Assembly: GCA_015179125.1 (NCBI GenBank)
Contig: WHVA01000353.1
Location: 1 to 64,000, forward strand
DNA: 64,000 nt
Direction: 5' to 3'
From: Gautieria morchelliformis
Taxonomy: Eukaryota; Basidiomycota; Agaricomycetes; Gomphales; Gomphaceae
Below the pieces are notes generated by a model. That model saw only the letters and a program-made list of their open reading frames with translations, was not told the origin of the DNA and ran no database searches. The position numbers and the translations under genes were made by a program. How positions within the stretch are numbered: position 1 is the stretch's first letter; each line of letters starts with the position of its first letter. Positions 22,179 through 33,500 of this stretch are shown in pieces.

Positions 22179-23663
22179 TTGGAAGCTAACCACCATCATC
22201 CTCACAAAGATGATGCCCCCAAAGATGGGATGGACGTTGATCCATCAACGTCCACAATGCAACCAACGGCCCCGAGACAGGGGGCCGTGGATATTCTCCA
22301 TGCTCCAGTACACCAGGAGCACTGGATGATCGTGGGATGGGAGGACGCCCTCGCCATCATCCACCCGGACGATTGCACAACGTGCGTGGACTATGCCGTG
22401 CACCTAAGGGCCACGACAGGCACCCGCAAGGTCAAATTGCGGGACGAAGACATCGGCGACGCAGTCGATGCAGCCTGGGGATGGCTCCCAAGGGGCATCA
22501 CATGTGACGCGCGAGAAGAGCTCCTCCGGGACATCCACGACCTCAAAAAAGAGGTCAAGGAGCTGGAACGCGTGGTCAAAGACCACGACGATGCGCTCAC
22601 AACTGAGTGCGCCAAGATCAAGGAACTGGAGCAACAGCTGAGCGCAGCCCAGCTCCAGGTTACCCTGGCCCACATTGCCTCAAAAAGGCTACGACATGCC
22701 CCGGCCACGGACCCAGTGGCCGGGCCATCATCACTTCGCCCGACGGTGCCTCTGCCGGCACGCACAACATCAGGACTAGCGTCCCGATTGTCGGTGCCAA
22801 CCCCAACGACGACAACAACAGAAGGGCATAGCGCGCCTTCCGACTCTGCGTACAGTGTCCCAGATGGATGGGAGTCAGACTCGTCTGTCTGGAAGACGTA
22901 CGACCCGGAAAGGGCACAGCGGCTGGCAGAGCAGCCAAAGAAAAAGCGCAAGAAATTGCGCGGCACCCCCAACACCGTCAATGGGCTAGCCATTGCGAGG
23001 GAAAGCACGATTAGCGCTTACCTAGCGGCGTCATCATCGCACACTGTCAACGACCCTGCCCTCCAACAGTGGGTGGCACAGATCGAGGCCCAGTACATCA
23101 GGCCTGGCATGGCCCTGCCTCCACCGGCGGGGACAGTTCACCCTCCCTACCTGGGGGAGGGGACGCTCATCCCACTCGGAGATCCACCAATCTCCAAGAC
23201 GGGCCTCCTACCACGGCCGGTAGGAAAGGCCCAACAGCGTCGTACTCAATGGTACAACGTCTGCCCGCTCGATGACCCACGCTTCGTCGAACTCATAACA
23301 CGGGCAAAAGAAATGCCACAGATCGCGCGTACGCGCGAGATGATCAGCGTATTCAAACGCATCGAGCGCGAACAACGCACTCGCAATCCCAAAAGGGATT
23401 GTCTCGTGATAGCGGGCGGTACCCTGCATGATATCGCGGCCATCCTGAAGGGTTGGATACACAACCCTGAAGGAATCCCATCCGCCATCTGTGACAACAC
23501 GGATGGCACCTTCAACCTAGACAACATGGACGTCTGGATGTGGTTGAAGGCCCTTGTGCCCCAGGTCAAAGGGGTCGCATCACCTCTCAGGGCGAGGCTA
23601 CTCGACCTATTCGGCTTGACAGACCAATGGTCGAGCCTCGTCGACGCCAGGGAAGTGCGCTGA
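22179..23663 (+). CDS. Extra Gypsy-1 reading frame downstream of integrase, unknown function
   Basis: An intact 494-codon frame lies about 90 bases after the integrase stop and inside the LTR element, in the position where some Gypsy elements carry env. The N-terminus is His/Asp-rich. Residues about 110-165 look like a coiled coil (IHDLKKEVKELERVVKDH, then IKELEQQLSAAQLQV). A Ser/Thr/Pro linker follows, then a basic patch KKKRKKLRG that could be a nuclear localisation signal, and a folded-looking C-terminal part (DDPRFVELITRAKEMPQI; KRDCLVIAGGTLHDIAAI). I see no signal peptide or membrane segment, so it is not a conventional envelope protein. Structural or nucleic-acid-binding accessory roles are possible but unproven. 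Confidence 0.6.
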   Translation: MEANHHHPHKDDAPKDGMDVDPSTSTMQPTAPRQGAVDILHAPVHQEHWMIVGWEDALAIIHPDDCTTCVDYAVHLRATTGTRKVKLRDEDIGDAVDAAWGWLPRGITCDAREELLRDIHDLKKEVKELERVVKDHDDALTTECAKIKELEQQLSAAQLQVTLAHIASKRLRHAPATDPVAGPSSLRPTVPLPARTTSGLASRLSVPTPTTTTTEGHSAPSDSAYSVPDGWESDSSVWKTYDPERAQRLAEQPKKKRKKLRGTPNTVNGLAIARESTISAYLAASSSHTVNDPALQQWVAQIEAQYIRPGMALPPPAGTVHPPYLGEGTLIPLGDPPISKTGLLPRPVGKAQQRRTQWYNVCPLDDPRFVELITRAKEMPQIARTREMISVFKRIEREQRTRNPKRDCLVIAGGTLHDIAAILKGWIHNPEGIPSAICDNTDGTFNLDNMDVWMWLKALVPQVKGVASPLRARLLDLFGLTDQWSSLVDAREVR

Positions 23664-24196
23664 CACCTCAGAGCACCACCCTGCGGCTCTCCATCACAGG
23701 CCCATTCCCTGTGGAGGGCCGAGCCGGCCCCGACATCCCCCTCGCCGAGATCGTGAGATGGTTGGCCCGCTACGCGGGGGTCACTCGCGAGCGAGTGGCA
23801 CGCATTGAACACTATGTTCAACACAGCATCACCGGCGCGGCATTCAGTGCTGCCGCCCATGAGGGCCAACAAAAGGTCCTCGAGACCAGCCATGTGAGGG
23901 CCGTGGTGCCGCAACCCCTCACTCACGCTCAGCTCAGCCAAGAGCTGGTGCGCTTCTGGCCCCCTCCTCAGACTGAGGACCCAGCCGTTGAAGCCATGCT
24001 CCGCGAGGACGCTAGCCTCATCACCCAAGCAGATACCGCCGCTAGTGTCGAGGCCGACCAGCCTCACCCCATCACCACCGATGACACGGAGGTGCCCCCG
24101 GAGGAGTCACACGCTCCACCGGCCCCGTACGACGACGACATCATCGTATCGGCCACTCTAGAGGACTCCATTATGGATGACCTCTATGAGTCGTAG
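23540..24196 (+). CDS. Second Gypsy-1 accessory frame, overlapping the 494-codon frame
   Basis: Shifted by one relative to the preceding frame and overlapping it by about 124 bases. Its credible part begins after the overlap (LRLSITGPFPVEG, PLAEIVRWLARYAGVTRERV, EHYVQHSITGAAF) and ends Asp/Glu-rich (DDDIIVSATLEDSIMDDLYES), just before the polypurine tract. It may be the true C-terminus of the 494-codon protein, reached by a frameshift or separated by a recent indel, rather than a separate protein. Confidence 0.5.
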   Translation: MVEGPCAPGQRGRITSQGEATRPIRLDRPMVEPRRRQGSALTPQSTTLRLSITGPFPVEGRAGPDIPLAEIVRWLARYAGVTRERVARIEHYVQHSITGAAFSAAAHEGQQKVLETSHVRAVVPQPLTHAQLSQELVRFWPPPQTEDPAVEAMLREDASLITQADTAASVEADQPHPITTDDTEVPPEESHAPPAPYDDDIIVSATLEDSIMDDLYES

Positions 24197-24217
24197 TTGA
24201 CCCCTATAGTTGTCTAT

Positions 24218-24229
24218 AGAGGGGGAGGG
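24218..24229 (+). other. Polypurine tract of Gypsy-1
   Basis: AGAGGGGGAGGG lies immediately before the TG of the 3' LTR, the expected place for the plus-strand primer of an LTR retrotransposon. Confidence 0.85.
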
Positions 24230-24444
24230 TGTAAATAACCTATGTATCTACATGTACAATAGTTATTACATAATCCCAGTGGGCCCCTTAGGGACCCACT
24301 GTATAGTTTATGCGTGGGAACTGGCCAGCGGTCCCCATCGCATCTTACTCTTACCTGTCACTATGTAGCATTCAGAATACCACTCATTGGTCAAGTTCTG
24401 TAGTGCCCTTGTGATACAAGGTCCTAAGATTGACATCCTTTACA
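24230..24444 (+). repeat. 3' LTR of Gypsy-1
   Basis: 215 bp, near-identical to 14399-14613, with TG...CA ends. It adjoins directly the 3' remnant of the second Gypsy element. Confidence 0.9.
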
Positions 24445-24639
24445 TTTGTTTTGGGAACAGAACGGGAATGGAAGCGAATGAACAGAACAGAGAGATATGG
24501 GAAATAGATGCCAAGAGAAAAGCCGAGAACTACAAGTGTAGCTATTCAGAAAAACGGCTGAGGTAAACATAGCAAAGAGTGTATGTATCTAACTAAGAAA
24601 GTGACCATAAAATGAGTGAAAGGAAACGAAAGAGCCGAA

Positions 24640-26236
24640 GCTTGGGTTCAAGGAACCCATGGTCTGGGCTTGGCAGGGTAGGCCAAGTGAAAGTCAGTCA
24701 CAATCTTGGATGCATGACCGAGCTTGGTCACAAGAACCCATGATGTGTCTTCATCGGTTCCTTCATAACCAGCCCAATGGATGAGGTACAGGAGGTTACA
24801 GGGTCTATGTCATCGGTCAATCTTGGAATCAAGGATTTTAGAAATCTCGTACTCTGTCTTGCCATCGATCTCGACTGGAGGCAGCAGAGACTGAACCCGA
24901 TTAGGGATGGTGTTTGGGATTGTGGGTTCAAGCATGGAGACATGGAAGACCAGGTGGACTGACCGAAGGCTATCTGGAAGTCATAGAATGTAAGCTCGGG
25001 ATCCCGCCTAGCCAATAATCTCAAAGGGACCCAGGTACTTCTCAGCCAGCTCCTTTGAGGGCCAGGTTGCCTGGAAGAACTGCGCTTTTACAAATGTGGA
25101 AGATCCTATCGCCAACTTGGGAGCAGGAGCGTGACACGCATCAGCCATGACCTGATACCGAGATTGAATGAGTTTAATTTGCTCTTTCAGGGTAGCATGT
25201 AACTGGTCAAGGTCAACTGCGAAGTCTTGGGCTCAGGAGGAAGTGAGGTCCTGTTCAGGGTGAACCGTCAGGTTCAGGTTGTATCCCTTGTTGGCAAAGA
25301 AAGGTGATATGCTGGTCATTGCACTCAGAGCATTTGTCAGGGGACACCCTGTTTCCAGTTCCAACACCACACAAAGTTCCAACTCCATTTCCGACTCCAC
25401 TTTCAGTTCCAATTCCATCTCCGACTCCGCTTTCAGAAATGATTCGGCTTCTGGGAGAACTTCCACCAGTTCTGTTCGCTTTGCCAATTCCACTCCGCTT
25501 CCCAACTTCCGCTCTTGGAACAGTGTCGGAAGTCAAGTGACTCGCATAGTGTGTGGCATCAAGGGTCGATCAAGGGTCAGGGAGGTCAGGGGGATGCAGG
25601 GCTGATGGCGACTGCCAAGTGTTGTCTCTGGCTGCGGAGCATAGTATAATATGGGCTCACTGGCATTGGGGGTCCTTAGACTTTTCTCTTCGGATTTCCC
25701 CTTGTCAGTTGTGTGGTAGTGTGATCTCCATGACCAGCTAGGGTTGCCCTTACAGCATTGTTATATGCAAACTCAGCGAGTGGTAGCAACTCGGACCAAT
25801 TGTCTTGTTGATAGTTGCAATACACACAAAGATATTGTTCCAGATTTTGGTTTACACGTTCTGTTTGACCATCACCTTCGGGATGATATCCCAAGGTGAA
25901 ATGTAGTTTCATATCGAGAGCCTTACCAAGGGAGCGGAAAAAGTGCAAGATGAACTCTGAACCTCGGTCCGATGTCACATGGCTAGGGACACCGTGCTTT
26001 GAGAATACATGCAAGACGAACAGGCAGGTGAGGTCTGCAGAGGTGACTGTGTCATAAGTCAGAATGAATATGCTCTGCTTGGTTAAGTGGCAAACTACCA
26101 CAAGGATTGCAGTGAATCCCGAAGACGCCAGCAACTGCTCAATGAAATCCATGGAGATGGAATTCCAAGGTTGCTTGGGTATCAGAGGCTGCTGCAGGGA
26201 GCCGTAAGGCTGATGACACTGTGACTTCAAACACAA
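24640..26236 (-). pseudogene. Gypsy-2 integrase and chromodomain, split by an insertion
   Basis: The core (26236-25740) has Asp in ISMDFIEQL, Asp in HVTSDRGSEF and Glu in GDGQTERVNQNLEQY, the DDE triad. It breaks after FAYNNAVRAT. On the other side of the insertion the integrase resumes ISPFFANKGYNLNLT (25305-25260), then DLDQLHATLKEQIKLIQSRY and a GPF-containing segment. The chromodomain reads CNLLYLIHWAGYEGTDEDTS (about 24795-24735). A TGA interrupts it just before the domain. Confidence 0.85.
25316..25738. mobile_element. Repeat R: unclassified 0.42 kb insertion in Gypsy-2 integrase
   Basis: The insertion is defined by the broken integrase frame. Short inverted ends are visible (GCTGGTCAT at 25311-25319, ATGACCAGC near 25730-25738), and GGT may be duplicated at the site. 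Inside is a 30 bp unit repeated twice (25377-25406, 25407-25436). A partial second copy lies at 10338-10429 plus 14364-14398. The type of element is unknown; a solo LTR or small non-autonomous transposon are options. Confidence 0.6.
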
Positions 26237-26959
26237 GCAAGTGGCGCAAGACTTGCAGAAGTCAGTGACAAAAGACCAAAGTGCAGGCCATGTATATTCC
26301 CATCGGATGAGTTCTAAGGTCTTGTTTTGGCCAAAGTGTCCCGATAGTACATGGTCATGTTTGTACTGGGGTACTCAGAGCCAGAGATCGTCAGCATCAG
26401 GAACGTATATGTGGCCATCAAGGTGGAGGAAGCCATCGTCAGTTTGCGTCCATCTCAGGTCAGAACTATCACCGAGATGCTGAGAGGCTATGGGATCAGA
26501 TGTCAGGTTGGCTAATATGTCAGCATGAAGCTTCTTGGAGTCCATCACAGTGCTTGCTCAGAGAACAGGTGCAAGCCAATAAGTTGCTTGGAGGGATTCT
26601 GACAGTTGTTGATTAGTGAAAATAGGTCAGAAGTTCTGGGGGTTGACTGAGCCATAGTCATTACCTCCCTCTTTAAGGTAGATGTCCCATCATCGAGTTA
26701 GAGCGTCGGGTTTTGTACTGAGCTTTCTGGGATGGAACCGAATAATGAGGTTAAATTGTGAGAGGAACTCAGACCATCGGGCTTGTCGTCAGGTTAGCAA
26801 TTTTGTGGTGGCAAAATACTCCAAGTTTTTGTGGTCAGTGACAACACCGATAGGGGAGCCAGAGCCCTCCAAATAGTGTCTCCAATGTTGAAATGCTTCA
26901 AAAATTGCCAGTAGCTCTTTATCATGGACATCATAATTTAGTTTGGCACCAGAAAATGT

Positions 26960-27990
26960 TCAGGAGTGGAAAGCAACCGGGTGCACCATGCCTTCATCAT
27001 CAAACAGGGACAGAAATGTGCCAAGGGCATAGTCCCAGGTGTTGGTTTCCATGACCATGGGCCGGTTGGGAACCCAATGCGACAGAATTGGGGCCGAAGG
27101 GAAAGCCTCCTTGAGGTAATTGAAGGACTTTCGGCAATCTTCAGTAAATGCCCATGGGGTACCTTTATGAGTTAGCCAAAGTAAGGGGAACCATGATGTC
27201 AGAATAGTTGTAGATGAAGCGGTGATAGAAGTTGGTGAAGCCAAGGAAGGACTGAATATCCTTTACCTTCCGAGGTTCGGGCCAATCACAGATGGTCTGG
27301 ACTTTGTCTTTGGACATGGTAAAGCCATTGGTAGAGAGCATATAGCCGAGGAATTCCACAGAATCACAGTGCCATTCACATTTGTCAGGTTTGGCATAGA
27401 GACTGTGTTTCCAAAGATGCCGCAATACCTCATGGACATGTTCCCTGTGTTTGACTGGGCCGTCGGAGTAGACGAGTATGTCATCAAGATACATGACGAT
27501 GCATACATCAAGCATATCTCCAAAGATGTCATTCATGAAATGTTGAAAAACCATGGGACCATTGGCCAAGCTGAACAGCATAACTAGCCATTCAAAGGAG
27601 CCACACCAGGTCTGGAAAGCTATTTTTCACTCATTGCCTTGGGCGACTCGGATGAGGTGGAATGCATGCCAAAGGTTGATTTTGGTATAAATCCGAGCCT
27701 TTCGGGGTGCATCCAACAAGTCAGTAATCGACGGGAGTGGATAGCGGTCCTTCTTTGTAATCTTATTGAGTGCTCAGAAATCCACACAGAGCCGAAGTTC
27801 GCCACTCTTCTTTTTGACAAAGAGGATAGGGGCTCTGTGGGAGGACCGAGTGGGCCTAATGTAACCCAGATTCAAGTGCTCATCAATGAACACTCAGAGC
27901 ATGGCAAGCTCCAAGGTAGAGAGCAAATATAACGGAGATTGAGGAGGAGTTGCACCATCCTTGAGCATGATCTTGAGATCATAGGGTCAG
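26960..27990 (-). pseudogene. Gypsy-2 reverse transcriptase and RNase H remnant
   Basis: RT fingers at about 27900-27780 read [19 protein letters not shown] before a stop. The central part (27581-27165) has LANGPMVFQHFMNDIF, CIVMYLDDILVYSD (catalytic YLDD) and VEFLGYMLSTNGFTMSKDK. RNase H (27244-26960) has PWAFTEDCRKSFNYLKEAF and then RPMVMETNTWDYALGTFLS, where the family has T-D-A-S: the first catalytic Asp is replaced by Asn. Together with the stops, this copy is inactive. Confidence 0.85.
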
Positions 27991-28020
27991 TGGGGAGCCA
28001 AGGCGTCACCTTTGGACTTG

Positions 28021-28686
28021 CTAGACATTCACGAAGTCATGGTACTCCATCAGGACATCCTTGAGTTCCACCGGTTCAGATTGCACAGAGGCTGAATGGG
28101 CCGAGGCCTTGGATTCAGGTTGCGCCAGATTTAGCTGGTAACATTGGGAACACTCTAGTTTGAATGCTGCCACATTCGGGAGAGCCACCTGAGGGGTTTC
28201 CGAGCTCAGAGTTGGCTTGGTCTCGGCCGTAGAGGTGTGAGTCACAGCCGGCAGAGGTTCCACAGGACTGCCCGGGAGGGTAGTTTGGAACGTAATATTG
28301 CCCAATACCCAGTCAAACAACAGATTGTAGCAAGTGAGCCAGTTGTGTCCGAGAACTACCAAAACAGACGAATCAAGGGGGGTGACATAAAAGTCTACAG
28401 AATGGGTGTGACCAATGGGGAAATGGATAGGTAGCTCTACAGCTTCAGTAATTACTGAATTTGTACTACCATTGAATAAACAGAGTGGGATCAGGTCTAC
28501 AGATCGGGTTTTGAGAACATTTCTATTTATGAAGACTGATTTGATAAAAGAATGAGTAGAACTGGAATCTACTAGGGCTTTAAACTTCTGGTTTTGGACA
28601 AGAGACAAGGACAAACTAATTACAAGAGAATTCAGAGAACAGAGAGCAGAAGCATTGATTCTTACCTCCCCTAATGCACAAGCCAA
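28021..28686 (-). pseudogene. Gypsy-2 aspartic protease
   Basis: A 221-codon open frame. The active-site region reads [14 protein letters not shown] where the family has D-S-G-S/T: glycine is replaced by serine, one G-to-A change at a CpG. A second conserved block [15 protein letters not shown] matches the LG(H/M)xWL signature of fungal Ty3 proteases. The rest is a Pro/Thr/Ser-rich linker towards RT. Confidence 0.8.
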
Positions 28687-28737
28687 GTTAACGTGACCCT
28701 TGGTATGCGTGGAGGCCAGAGGGTCGCTGACTATTTT

Positions 28738-29716
28738 TTTGTGCCCGAAGCTGAGGTATTGGCTTTGTCATTGGATGTCTTCCCCTTGGAAGCCCTGGCT
28801 GCCCAGGCCGACATGGCTTTCGGACATTCTTTCACATGGTGGCCACTCTGTACTAGGCAGAGGTTGTTATCCATGTGGCATTGGCGTTCCGCAGGCGTGA
28901 GTTTGCTGTCCTTCCCAAGTTTATCTGGTTTGGGTTTTTTCTGACCCTCGGATTGACTATTCCCTTTTGGCTTATCCTTGCCTTTGCCTTGATTATTACC
29001 GGCATTAGCATTAGAATGGCCTGAACCTTGACCTTGTTGTCGGTCATTGTTCTGGGAGCCTCTGTATTGGTTGGCCAACCTGTCGTTCTTGGCCTTGGGT
29101 TTGGGAGCAGAATGAGTCTCACAATAGACTTCGCCACAGCGTCCCCAATACCTCTGGTCGATTTTCTGAACAAGGTTTCAGAGGTCGTCAAGGGTTCGGG
29201 GTTTGTCGAAATGCACCATCTCATCCTTGACTCACTTCAGCAAAGCCAGATAGGCTTGGCAATGCAAAGCTGAATAATTGTACTGGAGGACGGATGCAAG
29301 CCTGTAGAAATCAACAAAAAACCAAGTTGCCTTGTGGTTGTCCTTCATGACTAGGTTCTTGAGCTCAATTTCGGCATCAGCAACCTGATCATAAGGGCCG
29401 AAGTTCAGATAGAGCTCTTCCGTACATGCTGTATAGTCCAAAGCCCATGTGGGTTCGTCGGCAGGGTCATCTGAAAGGTAGGGCTCAAAATAATCTAGAG
29501 CTGTTCCCTTGAGGAAGGACAAGATGTAGTTCACTTTCGTAGAACCATCTTGGAAGGCTGGGGTTTGGCATGGAAATTCAACGTGCACTGGAGAAGGAAT
29601 CCTTGGAGCTTCTTTGGGTCCGAGCTGTCAAACTGGTCTGGTTCCTGGAGTTTTGCCTTGGAGTCATTCTGGTCTTGACCACCAAGTCCATTATCGGCGA
29701 GCCTTTCCAAAGCCAT
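28738..29716 (-). pseudogene. Gypsy-2 gag remnant
   Basis: The capsid part reads QEPDQFDSSDPKKLQGFLLQ, then VNYILSFLKGTALDYFEPYL and ATWFFVDFYRLASVLQYN (29716-29232), typical of retrotransposon Gag. It continues in another frame with a Gln/Asn/Gly/Lys-rich tail and a knuckle remnant CLVQSGHHVKECP that has lost the second Cys of the CCHC motif. Dead copy. Confidence 0.8.
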
Positions 29717-29830
29717 GAGCAGTCACCCCACCTGTTCCTTGTTTCAAAAGTGAATGCTTTTAAACCACTCATTCTCTTGATCGCACCTGTTTTCTCCTCG
29801 ATCCAGTCATGTGACTGATGGCCTCATGCG

Positions 29831-30554
29831 CATCACCAAGCTTAGTCAGGCTCCACATACATTGCACACAGAGGTGCACGAAGCACCACCACTCCCTGAG
29901 CATCAGAATAATATTTATTCTGATTTATCTAACAATAAACATAAAAGACACTTGCCTCAGTGCTCAAGGCAAAGCCTCATGAACATGGGGGTGACAGATG
30001 TCTTCCAGAAGATCCAGGGGCATTCCTTATGGTTCCTCGGTTGGTCTCCAGGAACACTCCAATTGCATCCTGGTTCATGGAGACTTTCTGAGTTGCCTCA
30101 TACCACACTTCTGAATTATGGAAGTTAGGCATGCCATCCCCAAGAAGGGTGACCTTGTCCTGTAGCAGTGGCTAAAATTATGTCTAAACCTCATAAATGC
30201 CATGAAATTAGGCTGTCCAGCCATACATGGTGCTACTGAGCAAATAATGTAGATACCAATGCTTCAACCATTTGCTTTAGGTGGTGCACAACTATTCCAC
30301 CCACATTTCCTTAGGTAGTATGCTTAGTCCATGACTGAATTTACAAGCTAGATAGAGCCTAGGTCAGTTGGCATGATTTAGTGTATTTGATTGGGAAGGT
30401 TTCTCATGCAATTAATATTTATAAAATTAGTTCATATACAGTTTGAATTTACTACCAAGTTTGAAAAGGTTTGGTGGAGTATCCGTTGAACTACAGGGTT
30501 TACGACTTGTGTTATTTTCAAACTCAGGGGTGCCTTAGCTAATCCAAACTGCTG
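29831..30554. other. No recognised gene
   Basis: A/T-richer sequence between Gypsy-2 gag and the hAT element. It would be the place for the Gypsy-2 5' LTR, but I find no second copy in the window to prove it. Confidence 0.4.
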
Positions 30555-33500
30555 GACATGTATAGGGCTGCGCACCATCCATATTACGGATACAGCCGTA
30601 CAATGTACGGTGAGTTGATGGGTATGGCAGACTGTATACCATCTGTACTTTCAGTACCTTTCCCCTCTGATGGTACAGTACAGGTACAGTACCGTCCATA
30701 TTACGGTTGACAGTATAGTATAGTAGAGTTACATACTATGTCTAATTGTGGTATGTTAATGACATAATACAGCTGTGCACTGAGCACATGCAAGATGAAG
30801 CTTTTTTTTGACAAGCATTAAAACTTTGATGGTTTCAGGCCAAAGACTTGCACATCACAACGAGATTGTGTCGCGACCTCCTGAGAAAACTCACTCAACG
30901 GCGACAGCAGATCCTAGGGTAACAACAATGTCAGTCCCAAAAACTTCAAATGACAAAACAGTACGCAACCAGGGATACAGAGAATGTCCCGAGCAAGCCA
31001 AAACAAGTTGGGGAATTGAGCACGGCAACCCATCCACCATTGGATTGGATTGCAAGTCTCGAAATCCTCTTGAGGAATCTTGAAGAAGTCATCAAGTTCA
31101 TTGATTGCTGCCTGTGCCTTCTGCTGAAAGCACGATGTAAAATTCTTTTGAGGGGAGCAAGGAGGGGCTGAAGCATCAGCAGATGGACTGGGCACAGGAT
31201 CGTTCACTTGTGAAGGTGCAGGTGTTTACCAGCATAATGGGTCCCATAGTATTCATACAGATTTGTTTTTGATGATTCAAGATACGCAGAAAGTGACTCA
31301 TCGTCTGCATAATCAAGCTTCATCCCTTCATAAGAGATGCGAGGATCAAGTACTAGAACATTTTTAGTAGAGCCACGCATCATGATCAATCAGTGACACA
31401 CATGCTGCCCAAGTATAGAAGGGTGACTCGTCGTACTCATGATAATAATCGCTAAGTTTTGTGTGCACATCAATGAGACCGTGCTTCATACTGGGAGAAA
31501 CACTGGCAGGAAGACTTTGTAAGATCTCCTTGATACCTTGCTGTAGTCCTCTAAAGATAGCATGTGTTGTAAATAACATTGGGACGTTTGTGGTGGACAT
31601 CTGTGTCATGGCACTGCAGAAGGACTTGAGCCAAGAGGACACCAGGGTAATTGATGTCCAGTCATCCTCAGATAGCTCATATGCATGAAGATCTCGGTTC
31701 TGAGTTACAAACGAATCAATAGCATTGGGATAATCAAGTGCATGACCTGCTCATATCAGACTGACATTCAATAGTATAAAAATTAGAATCACTCACGGAG
31801 CATTTGGTGTGTTGATGACCAACATGTTCTCACATCTAATATGAGCATGAGAGCTGGGCTCTCGGCATCAATCCCTTGGTGCATCGATACATAGATCTCT
31901 TTGAACCAGTTTTGGCGGCGCTGTGGGCTAGAACGAACACTCCGAACAATTTTTCGTAACTGAAATCAATTAGAATTCAGAGCCTCAAGGCAAGAAAAAG
32001 AAAGAAGACTTTACTTTAGTGATAGCAGATATAACCCCATCGGGCCTTGCTTCCCCACCCTCATCCTCATCCTCATCCTCTTGTTGTACAGCCTCATTAT
32101 CAAACTGGCGATCCACAGTGTGATGGCACTGTCTTGGTAATTGCCGCTGTGAGACACTGCCTTCTTGCTATCAGTGTTTGAGATAGCACCTATACCTGTG
32201 AGAAGCTGAAAAGCCTTTAATTTGGACACATACATAGCTAATGTGTGAACACGTACCTTGATTGCAGCAAGATGAACAGTGTGCGGCCTGCAGCGCATCG
32301 GAGAGTCCATAGCCGAGAAGTAAACCCCTGCTTCCAAGGAGCGTTGCTGAATTCCTAAAGTGAGTGTGTCATTGTTGGTGGCATTGTCCATCACGAGAGC
32401 AATGATAACCTTAGAGCAGGGATGTAATGATATGACGATGCCTCATAGAAAATTGAACAAACAAACTTACCCATCCAATAAGGCCATATTGCTTCAACAT
32501 CTCCCACACAGACTCCACCATATTCTCTCCAGAATGTTCTCCAGCAAGTTCTCAAAAATCAACAAGAAGTTCCTCTAGAATATCACACAAATGTTATTAA
32601 GAGAGAACAGTGCCCATAGCCAGTCAACGCACCAAGTTGTCCTTCGTTAGTCACATAGTGGGCGACTATTGCCAAAAAGGCATATTGATTGCTTGAAGTC
32701 CACGCATCGAGGGATAAAGCAACTTTTCCTTCGAGATTCTACATAGTAGTAAGCACAGAGGACACCATATGATACTAGATCACACCTGCCTCAAACATTT
32801 CATGGATCCCGTCAATGGTATCCTCACCCATCTTCATCACATGACGTCCAATCCCTTCCCTACTAGGAAGCTTCACAGAAGGTGCTGGGTGACGTGCATA
32901 GGTCATGAGCTTGATGAACTCCTCTTTTTCAACCTCATTGAATGGTTGGTCACAGGCCACAATCCATTCAGTGAGAAGATGTTCAAATTTCGCTTGATCC
33001 CATGGACCCTGATTTACCAAATTAGTTATCGTGCCAGGAAGAAAGAGAACAAGCAAACATACTGCCGTGTTTGCCTGCTGTGTAATGAAAGTCTTCTGAA
33101 TGTTCTCTGTGGCAGCCTCAAGTTTTTTAAGATACTTGGAATCACCCTTTGTGTCTAGCACCTTTTTACCAGATGCAAACCCAATTTCATCAGCTGTTGG
33201 TGGCTCAGCACGGTCCTTGAGTACTAAATAGAGCTGATACATCGTGGGGAAGTGCTTCAGGTGACCGATAAGCCCTAATGATAGTAATGAAGATTAGTAA
33301 AGAGGTTTTTTTTTTTCATTGAAGTAAAAATAGGCAAATCGTTAAGATTACTTTTCATCGCCTTTGTCACTGTTAGAATTTTGTGATTGCCATGACAGCA
33401 GCGATAGTGCTTGTCACCAGGATTACCTCGCTGACCATTGGCATTCTGGGGAACAACTTCGTAGTATATACAACTGCTACATTTCACTCTGCCTGGCTCA

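Larger units (their letters stand above)
14399..24444 (+). mobile_element. Gypsy-1: Ty3/Gypsy chromovirus-type LTR retrotransposon
   Basis: Two 215 bp LTRs begin TGTAAATAAC and end CCTTTACA. Between them, in order: gag with a CCHC knuckle, aspartic protease, reverse transcriptase with YMDD, RNase H, integrase with a C-terminal chromodomain-like segment, and an additional reading frame before the polypurine tract. gag is split by a foldback element at 16014-16872, and RNase H and integrase carry single stop codons. The flanks do not show a matching target duplication (GATGG on the left, TTTGT on the right). Confidence 0.9.
24445..29830 (-). mobile_element. Gypsy-2: old, inverted Ty3/Gypsy chromovirus remnant
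   Basis: Minus strand, from right to left: gag, aspartic protease, reverse transcriptase with YLDD, RNase H, integrase and chromodomain. All domains are recognisable but broken by stops and shifts. No LTR pair is visible: the left side is cut by the Gypsy-1 3' LTR and the right end beyond about 29830 has no partner sequence. A 0.42 kb insertion interrupts the integrase. Confidence 0.85.

Noticed and set aside
22391-23008. Minus-strand 205-codon Ser-rich frame
   Set aside because: Antisense shadow of the 494-codon accessory frame of Gypsy-1.
22179-23663. Envelope protein of a retrovirus-like Gypsy element
   Set aside because: No signal peptide, no membrane segments, no furin-like site; the position alone does not support env.
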